A stretch of DNA of 64,000 nucleotides from Methylocystis sp. Sn-Cys (lineage in GTDB: Bacteria; Pseudomonadota; Alphaproteobacteria; Rhizobiales; Beijerinckiaceae): the NCBI RefSeq assembly GCF_016745395.1, contig NZ_JAERVJ010000006.1:1-64000 (forward strand), written 5' to 3'. Under the pieces are notes generated by a model. It searched no databases, was not told where the DNA came from, and worked only from the letters and a program-made list of their open reading frames with translations. Position 1 is the first letter of the stretch. The number at the start of each line of letters is the position of its first letter. This document shows positions 16,586 through 24,974 of this stretch, piece by piece. The position numbers and the translations under genes were made by a program.

Positions 16586-17692
16586 CTAGATCTTGAAGCG
16601 CAGCGCCAGCCCCGCTTGCCACGCTTTCGATAGCTGAGGGCCGTTTAGATTCTGATAGACCGGCAGCCCGGCTTCGATTGCAAGAAGGACATTTTCATAC
16701 CCCACCAATTTGCCGCTGATCGTCGCGCCGCCAAAGAGCTCCACGCGCTGGCCGCCATAGAAATTCGGATTCGCCGCCTGCGCCTTTCCAGCGATGTTCC
16801 AGTCGAAGCCTCGGATTGGGCCTTCGAGGCTGCCTGTCACGCGAAATGTCGTCGTCACGCCGGGGATCCAGCTATATCCGCCCCACCCGGTAAATTCGTG
16901 GAGATCGCCCCACCGATAGCCTTCCGGATTTGCGGCCAGCGGAAAACGCCCGCGATAAGACAGGCCCCAGGACCAATTATTCAGTTGGCCGGCGTAAACG
17001 ACGCCGGGCATTGCGTCGAATGTCCCCGTCCCGATCTGCATTGCATAAAAGGCGCGCGTCGTTGCGTAGGTTCCGTTCGGTTGCAACAAGGTAAATGTGT
17101 TGTGGTTGCTCCCGGTCGGGAACGACATGCCGACATTGACCTGCACGCGATTGATGTGATCTTCATAAACGCGCCAGATCGCTGACGCCGTTGTATCCGA
17201 TATGCTGTCGGTTCCCGTGTAGCTCATGCCGAGAGGCGTAATCCCGCTCAGTCCCTTGAAGGTGAGAAAACTGAGATTTTTTTCAGTCATGCCCGTCCCG
17301 ACAACGATCGAGAGAACTTTCGTCACGCCATAGGCCAATTGGACGGTCTGAACCGCTTGAAGAGCGCTTTGCGGCACGCCGCGCAATTTTTGCCGCGGGT
17401 CGAAAAACCAAGGCGTCGTCGCGACAATCTCCTGCGAGGAGACAGGGCGCGCGCCTTCGAGCGACGTCGACCGTCCGAGGAACTGCGGGACGATCGACAA
17501 AATCAGCTTACCGGCTGGCGGCATGTCGGCGCCGAAGACCCCAAGCGGCGCCGGCGCCAAGGGTTGCGGCGGCAAGGGTTGCGGCGGCGGGGTCACCTCG
17601 CTTTTCGGCGCGCCATCCGCCCAGGCGCCAGACGCGGCGAGGCAGAGCATAAAAAGGGCGTTGCCGATTCTGCTCATCGTTCTCTTGCTCAT
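16586..17692 (-). CDS. Outer-membrane channel-like protein of the nasTS operon
   Basis: From the ATG preceded by GGGGGAG at good spacing, a 368-residue protein with a signal peptide (RIGNALFMLCLAASGAWAD), a Pro-rich linker (PPPQPLPPQPLAPAPL) and a long alternating-polarity region ending in Phe-Lys-Ile, typical of an outer-membrane beta-barrel. It resembles the MetA-pathway phenol-degradation transporter-like porins, but I cannot place it exactly. It lies 111 bases upstream of nasT on the same strand, behind a leader with an ANTAR-type antiterminator motif, so it should be induced by nitrate. A role in letting nitrate or nitrite through the outer membrane is inference. Confidence 0.75.
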   Translation of the reverse strand: MSKRTMSRIGNALFMLCLAASGAWADGAPKSEVTPPPQPLPPQPLAPAPLGVFGADMPPAGKLILSIVPQFLGRSTSLEGARPVSSQEIVATTPWFFDPRQKLRGVPQSALQAVQTVQLAYGVTKVLSIVVGTGMTEKNLSFLTFKGLSGITPLGMSYTGTDSISDTTASAIWRVYEDHINRVQVNVGMSFPTGSNHNTFTLLQPNGTYATTRAFYAMQIGTGTFDAMPGVVYAGQLNNWSWGLSYRGRFPLAANPEGYRWGDLHEFTGWGGYSWIPGVTTTFRVTGSLEGPIRGFDWNIAGKAQAANPNFYGGQRVELFGGATISGKLVGYENVLLAIEAGLPVYQNLNGPQLSKAWQAGLALRFKI

Positions 17693-17747
17693 ATCTCCCC
17701 CTCGCTCCTTCAGCTCGACGCGCGCGAAAGAGCGGCTCGCTGAAAAC

Positions 17748-17808
17748 AAAAAAACGCCGCTGCCCAGAACCGCCGCACGGTTGCGGCAAGTTCTGGAGCA
17801 GCGGCGTT
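17748..17808 (-). terminator. Intrinsic terminator in the channel-nasT-nasS leader
   Basis: The minus-strand transcript forms a long interrupted stem: AACGCCGCTGC pairs with GCAGCGGCGTT (11 bp), then CCAGAAC with GTTCTGG (7 bp) after a one-base bulge, then GCCGC with GCGGC (5 bp), followed by seven U residues (17754-17748). It lies about 55 bases upstream of the channel gene's ATG, inside its leader, where it would stop transcription before the operon unless antiterminated. Confidence 0.85.
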
Positions 17809-17829
17809 GCTGCGTGACCCATCATTGGG
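17798..17829 (-). promoter_or_regulatory. NasT-binding tandem hexaloop antiterminator
   Basis: Two hairpins precede the terminator on the minus-strand transcript. P1 is CCC-AATGAT-GGG (17829-17818). After a 4-base linker, P2 is GCAGC-AACGCC-GCTGC (17813-17798). Both loops are hexamers with A at position 1 and G at position 4, the ANTAR recognition signature. P2 shares 11 bases with the 5' arm of the terminator, so only one can form: bound NasT would hold P2 and let transcription into the channel-nasT-nasS genes. The stem of P1 is only 3 bp. Confidence 0.75.
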
Positions 17830-18275
17830 AGCTGGCGCCAAAGTCGGCGCATCTGGCGTGGGAGAATGCAAAGGGCGAGCCAAATGAAGACAGGGACGCG
17901 TTATCCCATGGCGCTAACTGATTGCGGGGCACCGCTGATTTTGCCCAGTTTAAGGCTGAGTATTTTGGAGGCGGCCATGTCTGCAAACTAAGCAAGCAGC
18001 ACGCCGGTCGCACTAATATGAGGCGGATTGAATAGTGCAGAACCTCTGTGCCCGCGGAGCGTAGGCCGAAGCGCGGCGCCGATTTCCTGCCCGAGGCGAT
18101 GGCTTCACCGCCGAGCGGCGACGCTTCTAACAGCTCAGCTCGAGGACAGGATCCGAGGAAGGTCGCAGCTCTTCACGCGACCGACCAAGCGTCGCTGTCG
18201 GAACTCGATGAACTGGGAATTGTTGAGACATGTGCTGCGTTCGGAGGACGCAGGGGTTCGCTGCGGGAGGCCCAC

Positions 18276-19670
18276 ATGTTCCGTCACGCGCTTTCCTCGA
18301 TTGCGCCGATCGCGTTTGTTGTAGCGACGTCCTGCGCGACGGCCGATCCGTTACCGCCCGACGCGACCTATCGGCCGTTGCCGACCCAGCCTTTCGACGC
18401 AGTGAGGGCCGAGGACGAAGCGCAAAAGCCGGGCGTTATGCAGCGGCAGCAATCGCTGATGCAGGAGCGCTACGACCTGTCGGACCGCGCTCAGCCGGGC
18501 GCGATGATGTCCGGCGGGCGCAAGCCGGTGCAGGGCGCCGTTCGCGTCAGATTGCCGCAAGGCGTCTCCTGGGACAGCCTCGCGTCGATGACCCCCGACG
18601 ACATCCGCAAGAAAGGTTTATTGCCCGCGGGCTTCATGCCGCTTCCGCACGTCAAGCAGGCGACGGGCGGCCAGGTCATTCCAAAGCAACAGATCGACGA
18701 GATCAATCGGCAAGAGGGGCGCGACCTGAAGCGATTCGACGTGGATTTCGATTTGCCCGCGCATTTAACGCCGGAATTTCCCCCGCCGATTTTTCTGACC
18801 ACCCACCCCGAACTCGGCGACGTATCTCGCGGACAGCTCCTGACCATCAAGAACCATTATTCCATGATGGTCGGGTTCCTGACGCCGGTGCAGCTCGAAG
18901 GATTGCGCCTCCTGCTGACGCCATTCCCGCAGGAGGAATTCAACCAAACGGAAGATCGCAAGGTCGCCGAGCAATCGCTCGGCATCAGTTGCCTCGATTG
19001 CCATTCGAATTTTCACACCAACGCCGCTTTTCACCTCACCCCCGACGTTCGACCCCAGGCTTCGCGCTTCCGCCTCGATACGGTCAGTCTTCGGGGCATG
19101 TTCAATCAGCAAATCCACGGGTCCAAGCGCTCGCTGCGGTCCGTGGAGGATTTCGCCGAATTCGAGCAGCGCACCGCCTATTTCAATGGCGATCATGTCA
19201 GCGCGCAGCGTAAGGGCGTCCACCTTCCCAACCGGCCGGATCAAGTCGCGATGATGGCGCAAATGCAGAACATCATCGATTTCCCGCCGGCTCCGAAACT
19301 CGACCCGACAGGCAGGCTCGATCCCGCAAAGGCGACGCAGCAGGAGCTTTCGGGCGAGAAACTCTTCCTCGGCAAAGGGCGTTGCGCCGAGTGTCACATC
19401 CCTCAGACGTCTTTCCTCGACAACAATATGCATGATCTGAAGCTCGAACGGTTCTACGAGATCGGGCAGACGATCAACGGGCTGGTGGCGCTGCCCGACG
19501 GGCCGATCAAGACCTTCACCTTGCGAGGGATAAAAGATACGCCGCCCTATCTGCACGACGGCCGTCTGTTGACGCTCGCCGATACGGTTGAATTCTTCAA
19601 CCTCGTGTTGGGCGTGAAGCTCACGCAGGAAGAGAAGGACGCGCTCGTCGCCTATATGCTGACGCTGTAG
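18276..19670 (+). CDS. Di-heme cytochrome c peroxidase-like protein
   Basis: A 464-residue exported c-type cytochrome of the CcpA/MauG superfamily. The ATG at 18276 is chosen because GGGAGG lies 5 bases upstream and a signal peptide follows (FRHALSSIAPIAFVVATSCATA); the frame extends further upstream without family features. Two heme-attachment motifs are visible, CLDCH (about residue 245) and CAECH (about residue 370), and a late KDTPPYLHDGRLLTLADTVEFF segment is typical of the family's C-terminal domain. It should act in the periplasm as a peroxidase or as a MauG-like oxidase. The DUF4142 gene follows 35 bases later. The divergent neighbour is the nitrate-channel operon. Confidence 0.88.
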   Translation: MFRHALSSIAPIAFVVATSCATADPLPPDATYRPLPTQPFDAVRAEDEAQKPGVMQRQQSLMQERYDLSDRAQPGAMMSGGRKPVQGAVRVRLPQGVSWDSLASMTPDDIRKKGLLPAGFMPLPHVKQATGGQVIPKQQIDEINRQEGRDLKRFDVDFDLPAHLTPEFPPPIFLTTHPELGDVSRGQLLTIKNHYSMMVGFLTPVQLEGLRLLLTPFPQEEFNQTEDRKVAEQSLGISCLDCHSNFHTNAAFHLTPDVRPQASRFRLDTVSLRGMFNQQIHGSKRSLRSVEDFAEFEQRTAYFNGDHVSAQRKGVHLPNRPDQVAMMAQMQNIIDFPPAPKLDPTGRLDPAKATQQELSGEKLFLGKGRCAECHIPQTSFLDNNMHDLKLERFYEIGQTINGLVALPDGPIKTFTLRGIKDTPPYLHDGRLLTLADTVEFFNLVLGVKLTQEEKDALVAYMLTL

Positions 19671-19705
19671 CGATAGAGACGCGAGATTTCCGAAAGGGCC
19701 TCAGC

Positions 19706-20311
19706 ATGCGCATATGCTATTTTCCGCTCATTCTCGTCGCTTTGGCTTGGCCGGCTCTCGCGCAAGCGCCAGACAGGCGGACAGGCGCAGGAAATCCCGC
19801 CTTGGCGCCGCCGCCCAGCGCGAAAGGAAGCGCAATAGCGACGCGCGAAGCCAGCACGTTCAACGACGCGGACAGGTTTTTCCTGCGCGCGGCGGCGGTG
19901 AACCGCATGGCCGGAGCTGAAGTCGCGCAGCTCGGCGGACAGAAACGCGCCGACGCCCCGGTCGCGCAATTCAGCGAGCGTATGACGAAAGATCACGCAG
20001 CGTTGGGCGAGCGGCTCGCCGCCATTGCGAGGGACGCCGGCGTGTCTGCGCCTGCAGCTCTCGACAAGGAGCGCGCCGCTCTGCTGGACGAGTTGCGGAG
20101 CGCGAGCGGTCCTGACTTCGACAGGCGCTTCTGGATGTATCAGCTCGCCGAACATCAAAAGGCTGCGCAGCTTTTGTCCTATGAGATCGGGTCCGGTCTG
20201 AACCCGGCGCTCAAGGGCCTCGCTTCAGAGGTCTTGCCGACCGTTATGCAGCATCTGCGTCAGATCCAGACATATGCGGCGGCGGTGGCGGTGGGAACGG
20301 GATCGCAATAG
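19706..20311 (+). CDS. DUF4142 family exported protein
   Basis: A 201-residue protein with a signal peptide (MRICYFPLILVALAWPALAQ) and a predominantly helical DUF4142 domain (about residues 50-195): ADRFFLRAAAVNRMAGAEVAQL, then SERMTKDHAALGERL and FWMYQLAEHQKAAQLLSYEI. The fold resembles a ferritin-like four-helix bundle, but biochemical function is not established. It lies 35 bases after the cytochrome gene and is likely cotranscribed. Confidence 0.85.
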   Translation: MRICYFPLILVALAWPALAQAPDRRTGAGNPALAPPPSAKGSAIATREASTFNDADRFFLRAAAVNRMAGAEVAQLGGQKRADAPVAQFSERMTKDHAALGERLAAIARDAGVSAPAALDKERAALLDELRSASGPDFDRRFWMYQLAEHQKAAQLLSYEIGSGLNPALKGLASEVLPTVMQHLRQIQTYAAAVAVGTGSQ

Positions 20312-20327
20312 CGCTGAACAGGAAAAA

Positions 20328-20816
20328 TCAGGTCCCGCCGTCTCGCTTGGAATGCGCGTCTTCCGACTCTTCTTCCACTTTGAAGGGCGTGATGAGCTTC
20401 AGCGTCACGAAGGTCAAGGTCGCGATGGCGATCGCAACGTCGTAGCTTCCAAGCGCGACGGCGACACCGACCGCGCCTGTCGCCCAAAGGCTTGCGGCCG
20501 TCGCCGTCCCATGAACCGAGGCGCCAGTCTTGAGGATCGCGCCGCCGCCGATGAAGCCGATGCCGGTGACGACTCCCTCGACGATGCGCGCAACCCCTTC
20601 GGGCGAATTCACGAGGATCGACTCCGCAGCCTGAATGAAACCACAAGACGCGATCGCCACGAGCGGGAAGGTTCTCAGCCCAGCGCTGCGGTCTTCCTTT
20701 TCCCGATCCCATCCGATCGGCAGGGCGAGGACATAGGCCGCGCCGAGCGCGGCGAGATGCGGAAGGATTTGGAAGCGGTCCACTGCTGCATTCCTTGCGT
20801 CGCGCTCAGGTCGCAT
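20328..20816 (-). CDS. MgtC/SapB family membrane protein
   Basis: A 162-residue inner-membrane protein with several hydrophobic helices and the MgtC signature (ALPIGWDREKEDRSAGLRTFPLVAIASCGF; GIGFIGGGAILK; LWATGAVGVAVALGSY). MgtC proteins act in Mg2+ starvation and acid adaptation; only the N-terminal membrane domain is present, without the usual cytoplasmic C-terminal domain. Its ATG lies 11 bases inside the 3' end of the SulP gene, so the two are probably one transcript. Confidence 0.85.
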   Translation of the reverse strand: MRPERDARNAAVDRFQILPHLAALGAAYVLALPIGWDREKEDRSAGLRTFPLVAIASCGFIQAAESILVNSPEGVARIVEGVVTGIGFIGGGAILKTGASVHGTATAASLWATGAVGVAVALGSYDVAIAIATLTFVTLKLITPFKVEEESEDAHSKRDGGT

Positions 20817-22362
20817 TCGCCGGGCGCCAAGCCTTTTCTTCGAAGAGCCGGTGCACGACGTCCCAGTCGAGATGGAGGCGGCCGCCCGCCGCTTCGAAAT
20901 TCTCGCCCCAGTCCATGAGCATCGTCAGGCAGGCGTGGTCGATATAAGTGAGTCCGCTCAGATGAATATGCGCGTCATATCCTGCCGGAATCTTCTCGAA
21001 AACGCCGGCGAACCTCGGCAGACGGATGAAGGTCGCGGCGCCGTCGAGAAACACATGAGCGACGCCTGAAGCTTCGTCCTTTTCGACTCGAATGTCGAGA
21101 TGAGAGAAAGTGTAGACGAGCCTCGCCAGCGATACGCCGATGCCGAGCAATATGCCTGTCAGAAGATCGAATCCAACCACGCCCGCGAAAGTGACGCCGA
21201 AGACGAGCGCCTCGATGCGATCCTGTCTCCAGAGATCCGTAGCGAAGTCCACCTTCACGAGCTTCACGCCGGTGTAAACGAGAATGGCGGCGAGGGCGGC
21301 GATTGGAATCATGCCGAGCAGTTGCGGCAGCAGCAGCACGAAAAGCAGCATCCAGGCCCCATGGAGGAACGCCGAAAGGCGCGTACGCCCGCCCGCCATG
21401 ATGTTGGCGGAGGTGCGCACGATAACGCCGGTCAGCGGCAAGACGTTCAAGAGGCCGCACAGAATATTGCCTGTCCCCTGCGCGACGAGCTCACGGCTGT
21501 AACGCGTGCGCTCGGCATGGCGCTGGAGTGAATCTGCCGCCGTAGCGGTGAGCAGCGATTCGGCGCTGGCGACGAAGGCGAGCGACAGACCGGCGAGCCA
21601 GACGCCAATGTCGCGCAAGGCGTCGAGATCGGCGAGGCTCGGCGCACGCGCCGCGTCGAGCAGGCTCTCCGGCACGGGCACGCGCCTCATGTCGAGATCG
21701 AATATGGCCGCAGCCGCGGTGGCGGCGACGACGCCGAGCAGCGCCGCCGGCACGAGCCTCAGCGCTTTCGGCGCGAGAACAGACCATAAGGCGACGATCG
21801 TGATCGTCAGAAGGCCGATAATCGCGGCGGGTCGATGCTCAGCTACGGTAATTCCTTTGAACACCGCTTCGGGGATGAACCACAGATTGATCACGCCGCC
21901 GAACTCCTGGCCCGTGCCCGGCGGCGCGTCGTCGACCATGACGTGAAATTGCGAGGCGAAAATCAGCACGCCGATGCCCGCGAGCATCCCCTGAATGAGC
22001 GCCGGGGACACGGCGCGAAACACGGGACCTAGCCGGAGAAGCCCGGCAAGAACCTGGATCGATCCGCCGATCGCAACAATGATCCCGAGCGCTTCGAAGC
22101 CGAATTTCTGAATGAATGCGGCGACCATAACGGTCAAGCCCGCTGCGGGGCCGCTCACTTGCAAGGGGCTGCCGGACAGCGGTCCAACAACCAGGCCGCC
22201 GACGATCGCCGTCACGAGACCCACCGGCGCAGCCTTTTCCATGGGCACGCCGGAGGCAATTGCGATGCCCATTGAAAGCGGCAGCGCCACCAGAAAGACG
22301 ACGATGGAGGCGAAAAGGTCGTGTCCGAATGTTCGCGCAAGCGGCGCCTTCAGTGACTCCAT
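20806..22362 (-). CDS. SulP family anion permease with STAS domain
   Basis: A 518-residue permease with 10-14 membrane segments (FASIVVFLVALPLSMGIAIASG; SPLQVSGPAAGLTVMVAAFI) and a C-terminal STAS domain (LSGLTYIDHACLTMLMDWGENFEA). SulP proteins carry sulfate, bicarbonate or other anions. A carbonic anhydrase gene is transcribed divergently 145 bases away, so Na+-dependent bicarbonate uptake (BicA-like) is more likely than sulfate. The ATG at 22362 has GAGGAG upstream; a start at 22413 would add 17 residues. Confidence 0.9.
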   Translation of the reverse strand: MESLKAPLARTFGHDLFASIVVFLVALPLSMGIAIASGVPMEKAAPVGLVTAIVGGLVVGPLSGSPLQVSGPAAGLTVMVAAFIQKFGFEALGIIVAIGGSIQVLAGLLRLGPVFRAVSPALIQGMLAGIGVLIFASQFHVMVDDAPPGTGQEFGGVINLWFIPEAVFKGITVAEHRPAAIIGLLTITIVALWSVLAPKALRLVPAALLGVVAATAAAAIFDLDMRRVPVPESLLDAARAPSLADLDALRDIGVWLAGLSLAFVASAESLLTATAADSLQRHAERTRYSRELVAQGTGNILCGLLNVLPLTGVIVRTSANIMAGGRTRLSAFLHGAWMLLFVLLLPQLLGMIPIAALAAILVYTGVKLVKVDFATDLWRQDRIEALVFGVTFAGVVGFDLLTGILLGIGVSLARLVYTFSHLDIRVEKDEASGVAHVFLDGAATFIRLPRFAGVFEKIPAGYDAHIHLSGLTYIDHACLTMLMDWGENFEAAGGRLHLDWDVVHRLFEEKAWRPANAT

Positions 22363-22507
22363 CGGCGTCTTCTCCTCGCATGTTTCTGAGGAGAAATAAT
22401 GGGAGCGCCTCATTCTACCAGCCCAGCGGCGCCGAAAGCGCGGGCCGCTTGCTTGAATTCACTCCGGAGGCCGTCATCTTTTTAGGAGGCCCGGTAAGGA
22501 GAAGGCG

Positions 22508-23167
22508 ATGCAGCGGCTTGTCGAGGGTCTCCATCATTTCCAGAGTGAAATCTTTGGCTCGCAGCGCGCGCTGTTCGAGCGCCTGGCGCTTGGCCAGAGG
22601 CCCGAAACAATGTTCATCACCTGTGCGGATTCGCGCATCGATCCCAATCTTCTCACCCAGACAGCGCCAGGCGAGCTCTTTATCATGCGCAACGCCGGCA
22701 ATTTCGTGCCGCCCTATAATCCTCACAGCGGCGAGGCGGCGACGATCGAGTTCGCAGTAGCGGCGATCGGCGTGCGAGACATCGTCGTCTGCGGCCATTC
22801 CCATTGCGGCGCCGTGGAGGCGATCCTCGATCCGCCGCCGCCTGCGCGATTCCCCGCGCTCACGAACTGGCTCGCCAACGCCGAGTCGACTCGGCGGATC
22901 CTGCGGGACAAATATCCAGAAGCCGATCCGACGCGCCTGCTCAACGTCGCCGTTCAGGAAAACGTGCTGATGCAGCTCGAGAATCTGCGCACACATCCGG
23001 TCGTCGCCTCCGGCCTTGCGCAGGGTAATCTCAATCTGCACGGCTGGGTCTACAAGATCGAGACGGGCGAGGTCTTCGGCTACGATCCGCAAGCCCGTCA
23101 GTTCGGGCCGCTCACCTTGCACCGAGACGGGGAGGGCGCCGCGCCGCCCGCCGCGCGCAGCGTCTAG
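22508..23167 (+). CDS. Beta-class carbonic anhydrase
   Basis: A 219-residue zinc enzyme that interconverts CO2 and bicarbonate. The zinc ligands and active-site dyad are visible in CADSRID (Cys and Asp-Arg), and in VCGHSHCGAVEAIL (His and Cys). Length and spacing are typical of the plant/bacterial beta class. The divergent SulP permease suggests a CO2/bicarbonate supply role, useful for a methanotroph that assimilates CO2 by carboxylation. The TAG stop lies inside a copy of the dispersed TAGCGCGCTTTC repeat. Confidence 0.95.
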   Translation: MQRLVEGLHHFQSEIFGSQRALFERLALGQRPETMFITCADSRIDPNLLTQTAPGELFIMRNAGNFVPPYNPHSGEAATIEFAVAAIGVRDIVVCGHSHCGAVEAILDPPPPARFPALTNWLANAESTRRILRDKYPEADPTRLLNVAVQENVLMQLENLRTHPVVASGLAQGNLNLHGWVYKIETGEVFGYDPQARQFGPLTLHRDGEGAAPPAARSV

Positions 23168-23193
23168 CGCGCTTTCCGCCCGCATGGAATCAT
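23164..23193. repeat. Dispersed TAGCGCGCTTTC palindromic repeat, half copy A
   Basis: CTAGCGCGCTTTC-CGCCCGCATGG-AATCAT is the left half of a repeat seen again at 24029, 45740, 52644 and 60853. This copy supplies the stop codon of the carbonic anhydrase gene. The right arm is missing. Confidence 0.7.
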
Positions 23194-23228
23194 CGGCAGA
23201 CAAGGGCAGGGGAGAGAGGATCGTTAGA

Positions 23229-23549
23229 ATGAAGGCGGGTCTTCTCGCGGCTGTCCTTTTCGCTCTCTGGGCGTCTCCGGCGTTCGCCGTCGAGAAAAGG
23301 CATCATTATGGTCACTTGCCGATCCATGTGCGTGGGACGCTGCAGGGCTGGCAGACGCATGAAGATGTTTTCTACGCTCGCGCGGGTCAGCGCATTCTGA
23401 TCAAAACCCATTCGGCGCGCATGAAATGGCTCGTCATTTCCGTGACGCCGCTTTCCACCAATACGCCGATCTTCAAATCGGGCGAGACCCAAGGCGCCAG
23501 CCAGGAAGTCACAGCGCCCGCCTTTGTCTCGGCGAGCTCCGCGCGAGCC
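23229..23549 (+). pseudogene. 5' remnant of a secreted protein gene
   Basis: A convincing start: signal peptide (MKAGLLAAVLFALWASPAFA), then a region of normal composition (VRGTLQGWQTHEDVFYARAGQ; MKWLVISVTPLSTNTPIF) for about 100 residues. After about residue 105 the frame stays open to 23882 but becomes Arg/Ala-rich and lies exactly antisense to the ferredoxin gene, so the true 3' half appears to be lost. I read this as a gene truncated by rearrangement against the ferredoxin locus. I do not recognise the family; a small periplasmic domain is likely. Confidence 0.5.
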
Positions 23550-23915
23550 TCAAGAATACGCAGCCGTTGGCCCGGCAATGCGCAGCGCGTCGACGACCGT
23601 GCCGCCAACAAGGTGCTCTTCGATAATCTTATCGAGGTTCTCTGGAGTGCATCGCCCGTACCAGACGCCCTCTGGATAGACGACCGCAACAGGCCCGCTA
23701 GAACAAATTCGGAGGCAGTCCGCTTTGGTGCGCTGGACGCCGCCAGCCTCGCTCAGGCCGAGCTCCTTCAGCCTTTTCTTGAGATGGTCCCAGGATCGGG
23801 CGGCCAGTTCGTCGCTGCAACAGGCCTGCTGGCTGCATTTCACGCAGAGGAAAATGTGACGGCGCGTCGCGTCGAGACCTAATTTGGCGGCTTTTTTTCT
23901 TGCTTCGGCGAACAT
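23550..23915 (-). CDS. Thioredoxin-like [2Fe-2S] ferredoxin
   Basis: A 121-residue ferredoxin of the thioredoxin-fold type. Four cysteines suited to a [2Fe-2S] cluster are visible in [10 protein letters not shown] (about residues 24-33) and in [22 protein letters not shown] (about 66-88), the latter being the family signature. It should carry electrons in the cytoplasm for an unidentified partner. The gene stands alone; the plus-strand frame on the other side is a remnant. Confidence 0.9.
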   Translation of the reverse strand: MFAEARKKAAKLGLDATRRHIFLCVKCSQQACCSDELAARSWDHLKKRLKELGLSEAGGVQRTKADCLRICSSGPVAVVYPEGVWYGRCTPENLDKIIEEHLVGGTVVDALRIAGPTAAYS

Positions 23916-24028
23916 GCTTGGCTTTCGGCTGTTATGGCGATCGAGGCGCCTTCTCGGTTTTGCATATGCAATCGACCAACCTCGGAGTGGCTATTACATA
24001 TGCCCTCATGAGCGCAATAGCCCCTTGT

Positions 24029-24069
24029 CTAGCGCGCTTCCGCTCGCATGGAGTCATGCGAGCGATTAG
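24029..24069. repeat. Dispersed TAGCGCGCTTTC palindromic repeat, copy B
   Basis: CTAGCGCGCTTCCGCTCGCATGG followed by the inverted CATGCGAGCG and ending GATTAG. It occupies the 200-base gap between ferredoxin and kynA. The inner arms CGCTCGCATG/CATGCGAGCG pair perfectly. Confidence 0.75.
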
Positions 24070-24116
24070 GCCTGGCGCCCCAGGTCCCGACGCTTTGAGG
24101 CAGTCACTGCTGAGCC

Positions 24117-24974
24117 ATGAAGATGACAGAGACACAGCCGGTCCGTCCACTCGAAGACCAGATCGATCGCGACCTTGCTGGGCGTATGACCTATGCGGAT
24201 TATTTGAAGCTCGACACCTTATTGAGCGCTCAGCGCCCGCTCAGCGCCGAGCACGACGAAATGCTGTTCATAATCCAGCATCAGGTGGCGGAGCTATGGT
24301 TCAAGCTCATCTTGCATGAGCTGCGCGCCGCCCGCAGCGCCATCATGCGCGACACGCTCGACCCCTGCGAGAAAATTCTTTCTCGCGTGAAGTGCATCGA
24401 GCGGCAGCTCTTCGATCAATGGTCGGTGCTCGAAACGCTGACGCCAAGCGATTACGCCAAATTCCGTCCCATGCTCGGGCCGGCGTCGGGCCTGCAATCT
24501 TACCAGTATCGCGCCGTCGAATTCATTCTTGGCAATAAGCAGAAGGATGTTCTCCAGCTTTTTGCGCATGACCCAAAAATCTGCGAGGAGCTTCGCCGAG
24601 AGCTCGAAAGCCCGAGCCTTTACGACGAATTTCAGCGCTATCTGGCGCGACATGGCCACGCGGTGCCTCAATCCTGTCTTAGCCGGGACTGGAGCGCGCC
24701 CTATGTGCGCAATCCGGCCCTCGTGCCGGTGTTCGAGAGCATCTATGCGGAGCCTTCCGCCCATTGGCCGGTCTACGCCTTGTGCGAAAAGCTTATCGAC
24801 ATAGACGAGCTGTTCCAGCTCTGGCGCTTCCGGCACGTCAAAACAGTGGAACGCATCATCGGCTTCAAGAAAGGAACCGGAGGCTCGTCAGGCGTCGCCT
24901 TCTTGCGGCGGATCGTCGACTATGTCTTCTTCCCCGAACTGCTCGATGTTCGCACACGGATCGGATCGGCGTGA
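24117..24974 (+). CDS. kynA: Tryptophan 2,3-dioxygenase
   Basis: A 285-residue heme dioxygenase that opens the indole ring of L-tryptophan to N-formylkynurenine. Family hallmarks are [35 protein letters not shown] (substrate-side His), SGLQSYQYR, and the proximal heme His region [23 protein letters not shown] near the C-terminus. Length is normal. It overlaps kynU by one base, forming a two-gene kynurenine operon. No formamidase (kynB) is adjacent. Confidence 0.96.
   Translation: MKMTETQPVRPLEDQIDRDLAGRMTYADYLKLDTLLSAQRPLSAEHDEMLFIIQHQVAELWFKLILHELRAARSAIMRDTLDPCEKILSRVKCIERQLFDQWSVLETLTPSDYAKFRPMLGPASGLQSYQYRAVEFILGNKQKDVLQLFAHDPKICEELRRELESPSLYDEFQRYLARHGHAVPQSCLSRDWSAPYVRNPALVPVFESIYAEPSAHWPVYALCEKLIDIDELFQLWRFRHVKTVERIIGFKKGTGGSSGVAFLRRIVDYVFFPELLDVRTRIGSA

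Noticed and set aside
22415-23203. 262-codon frame antisense to the carbonic anhydrase
   Set aside because: Carbonic anhydrase is certain on the other strand; this frame is Arg-rich and its first codons come from the dispersed repeat.
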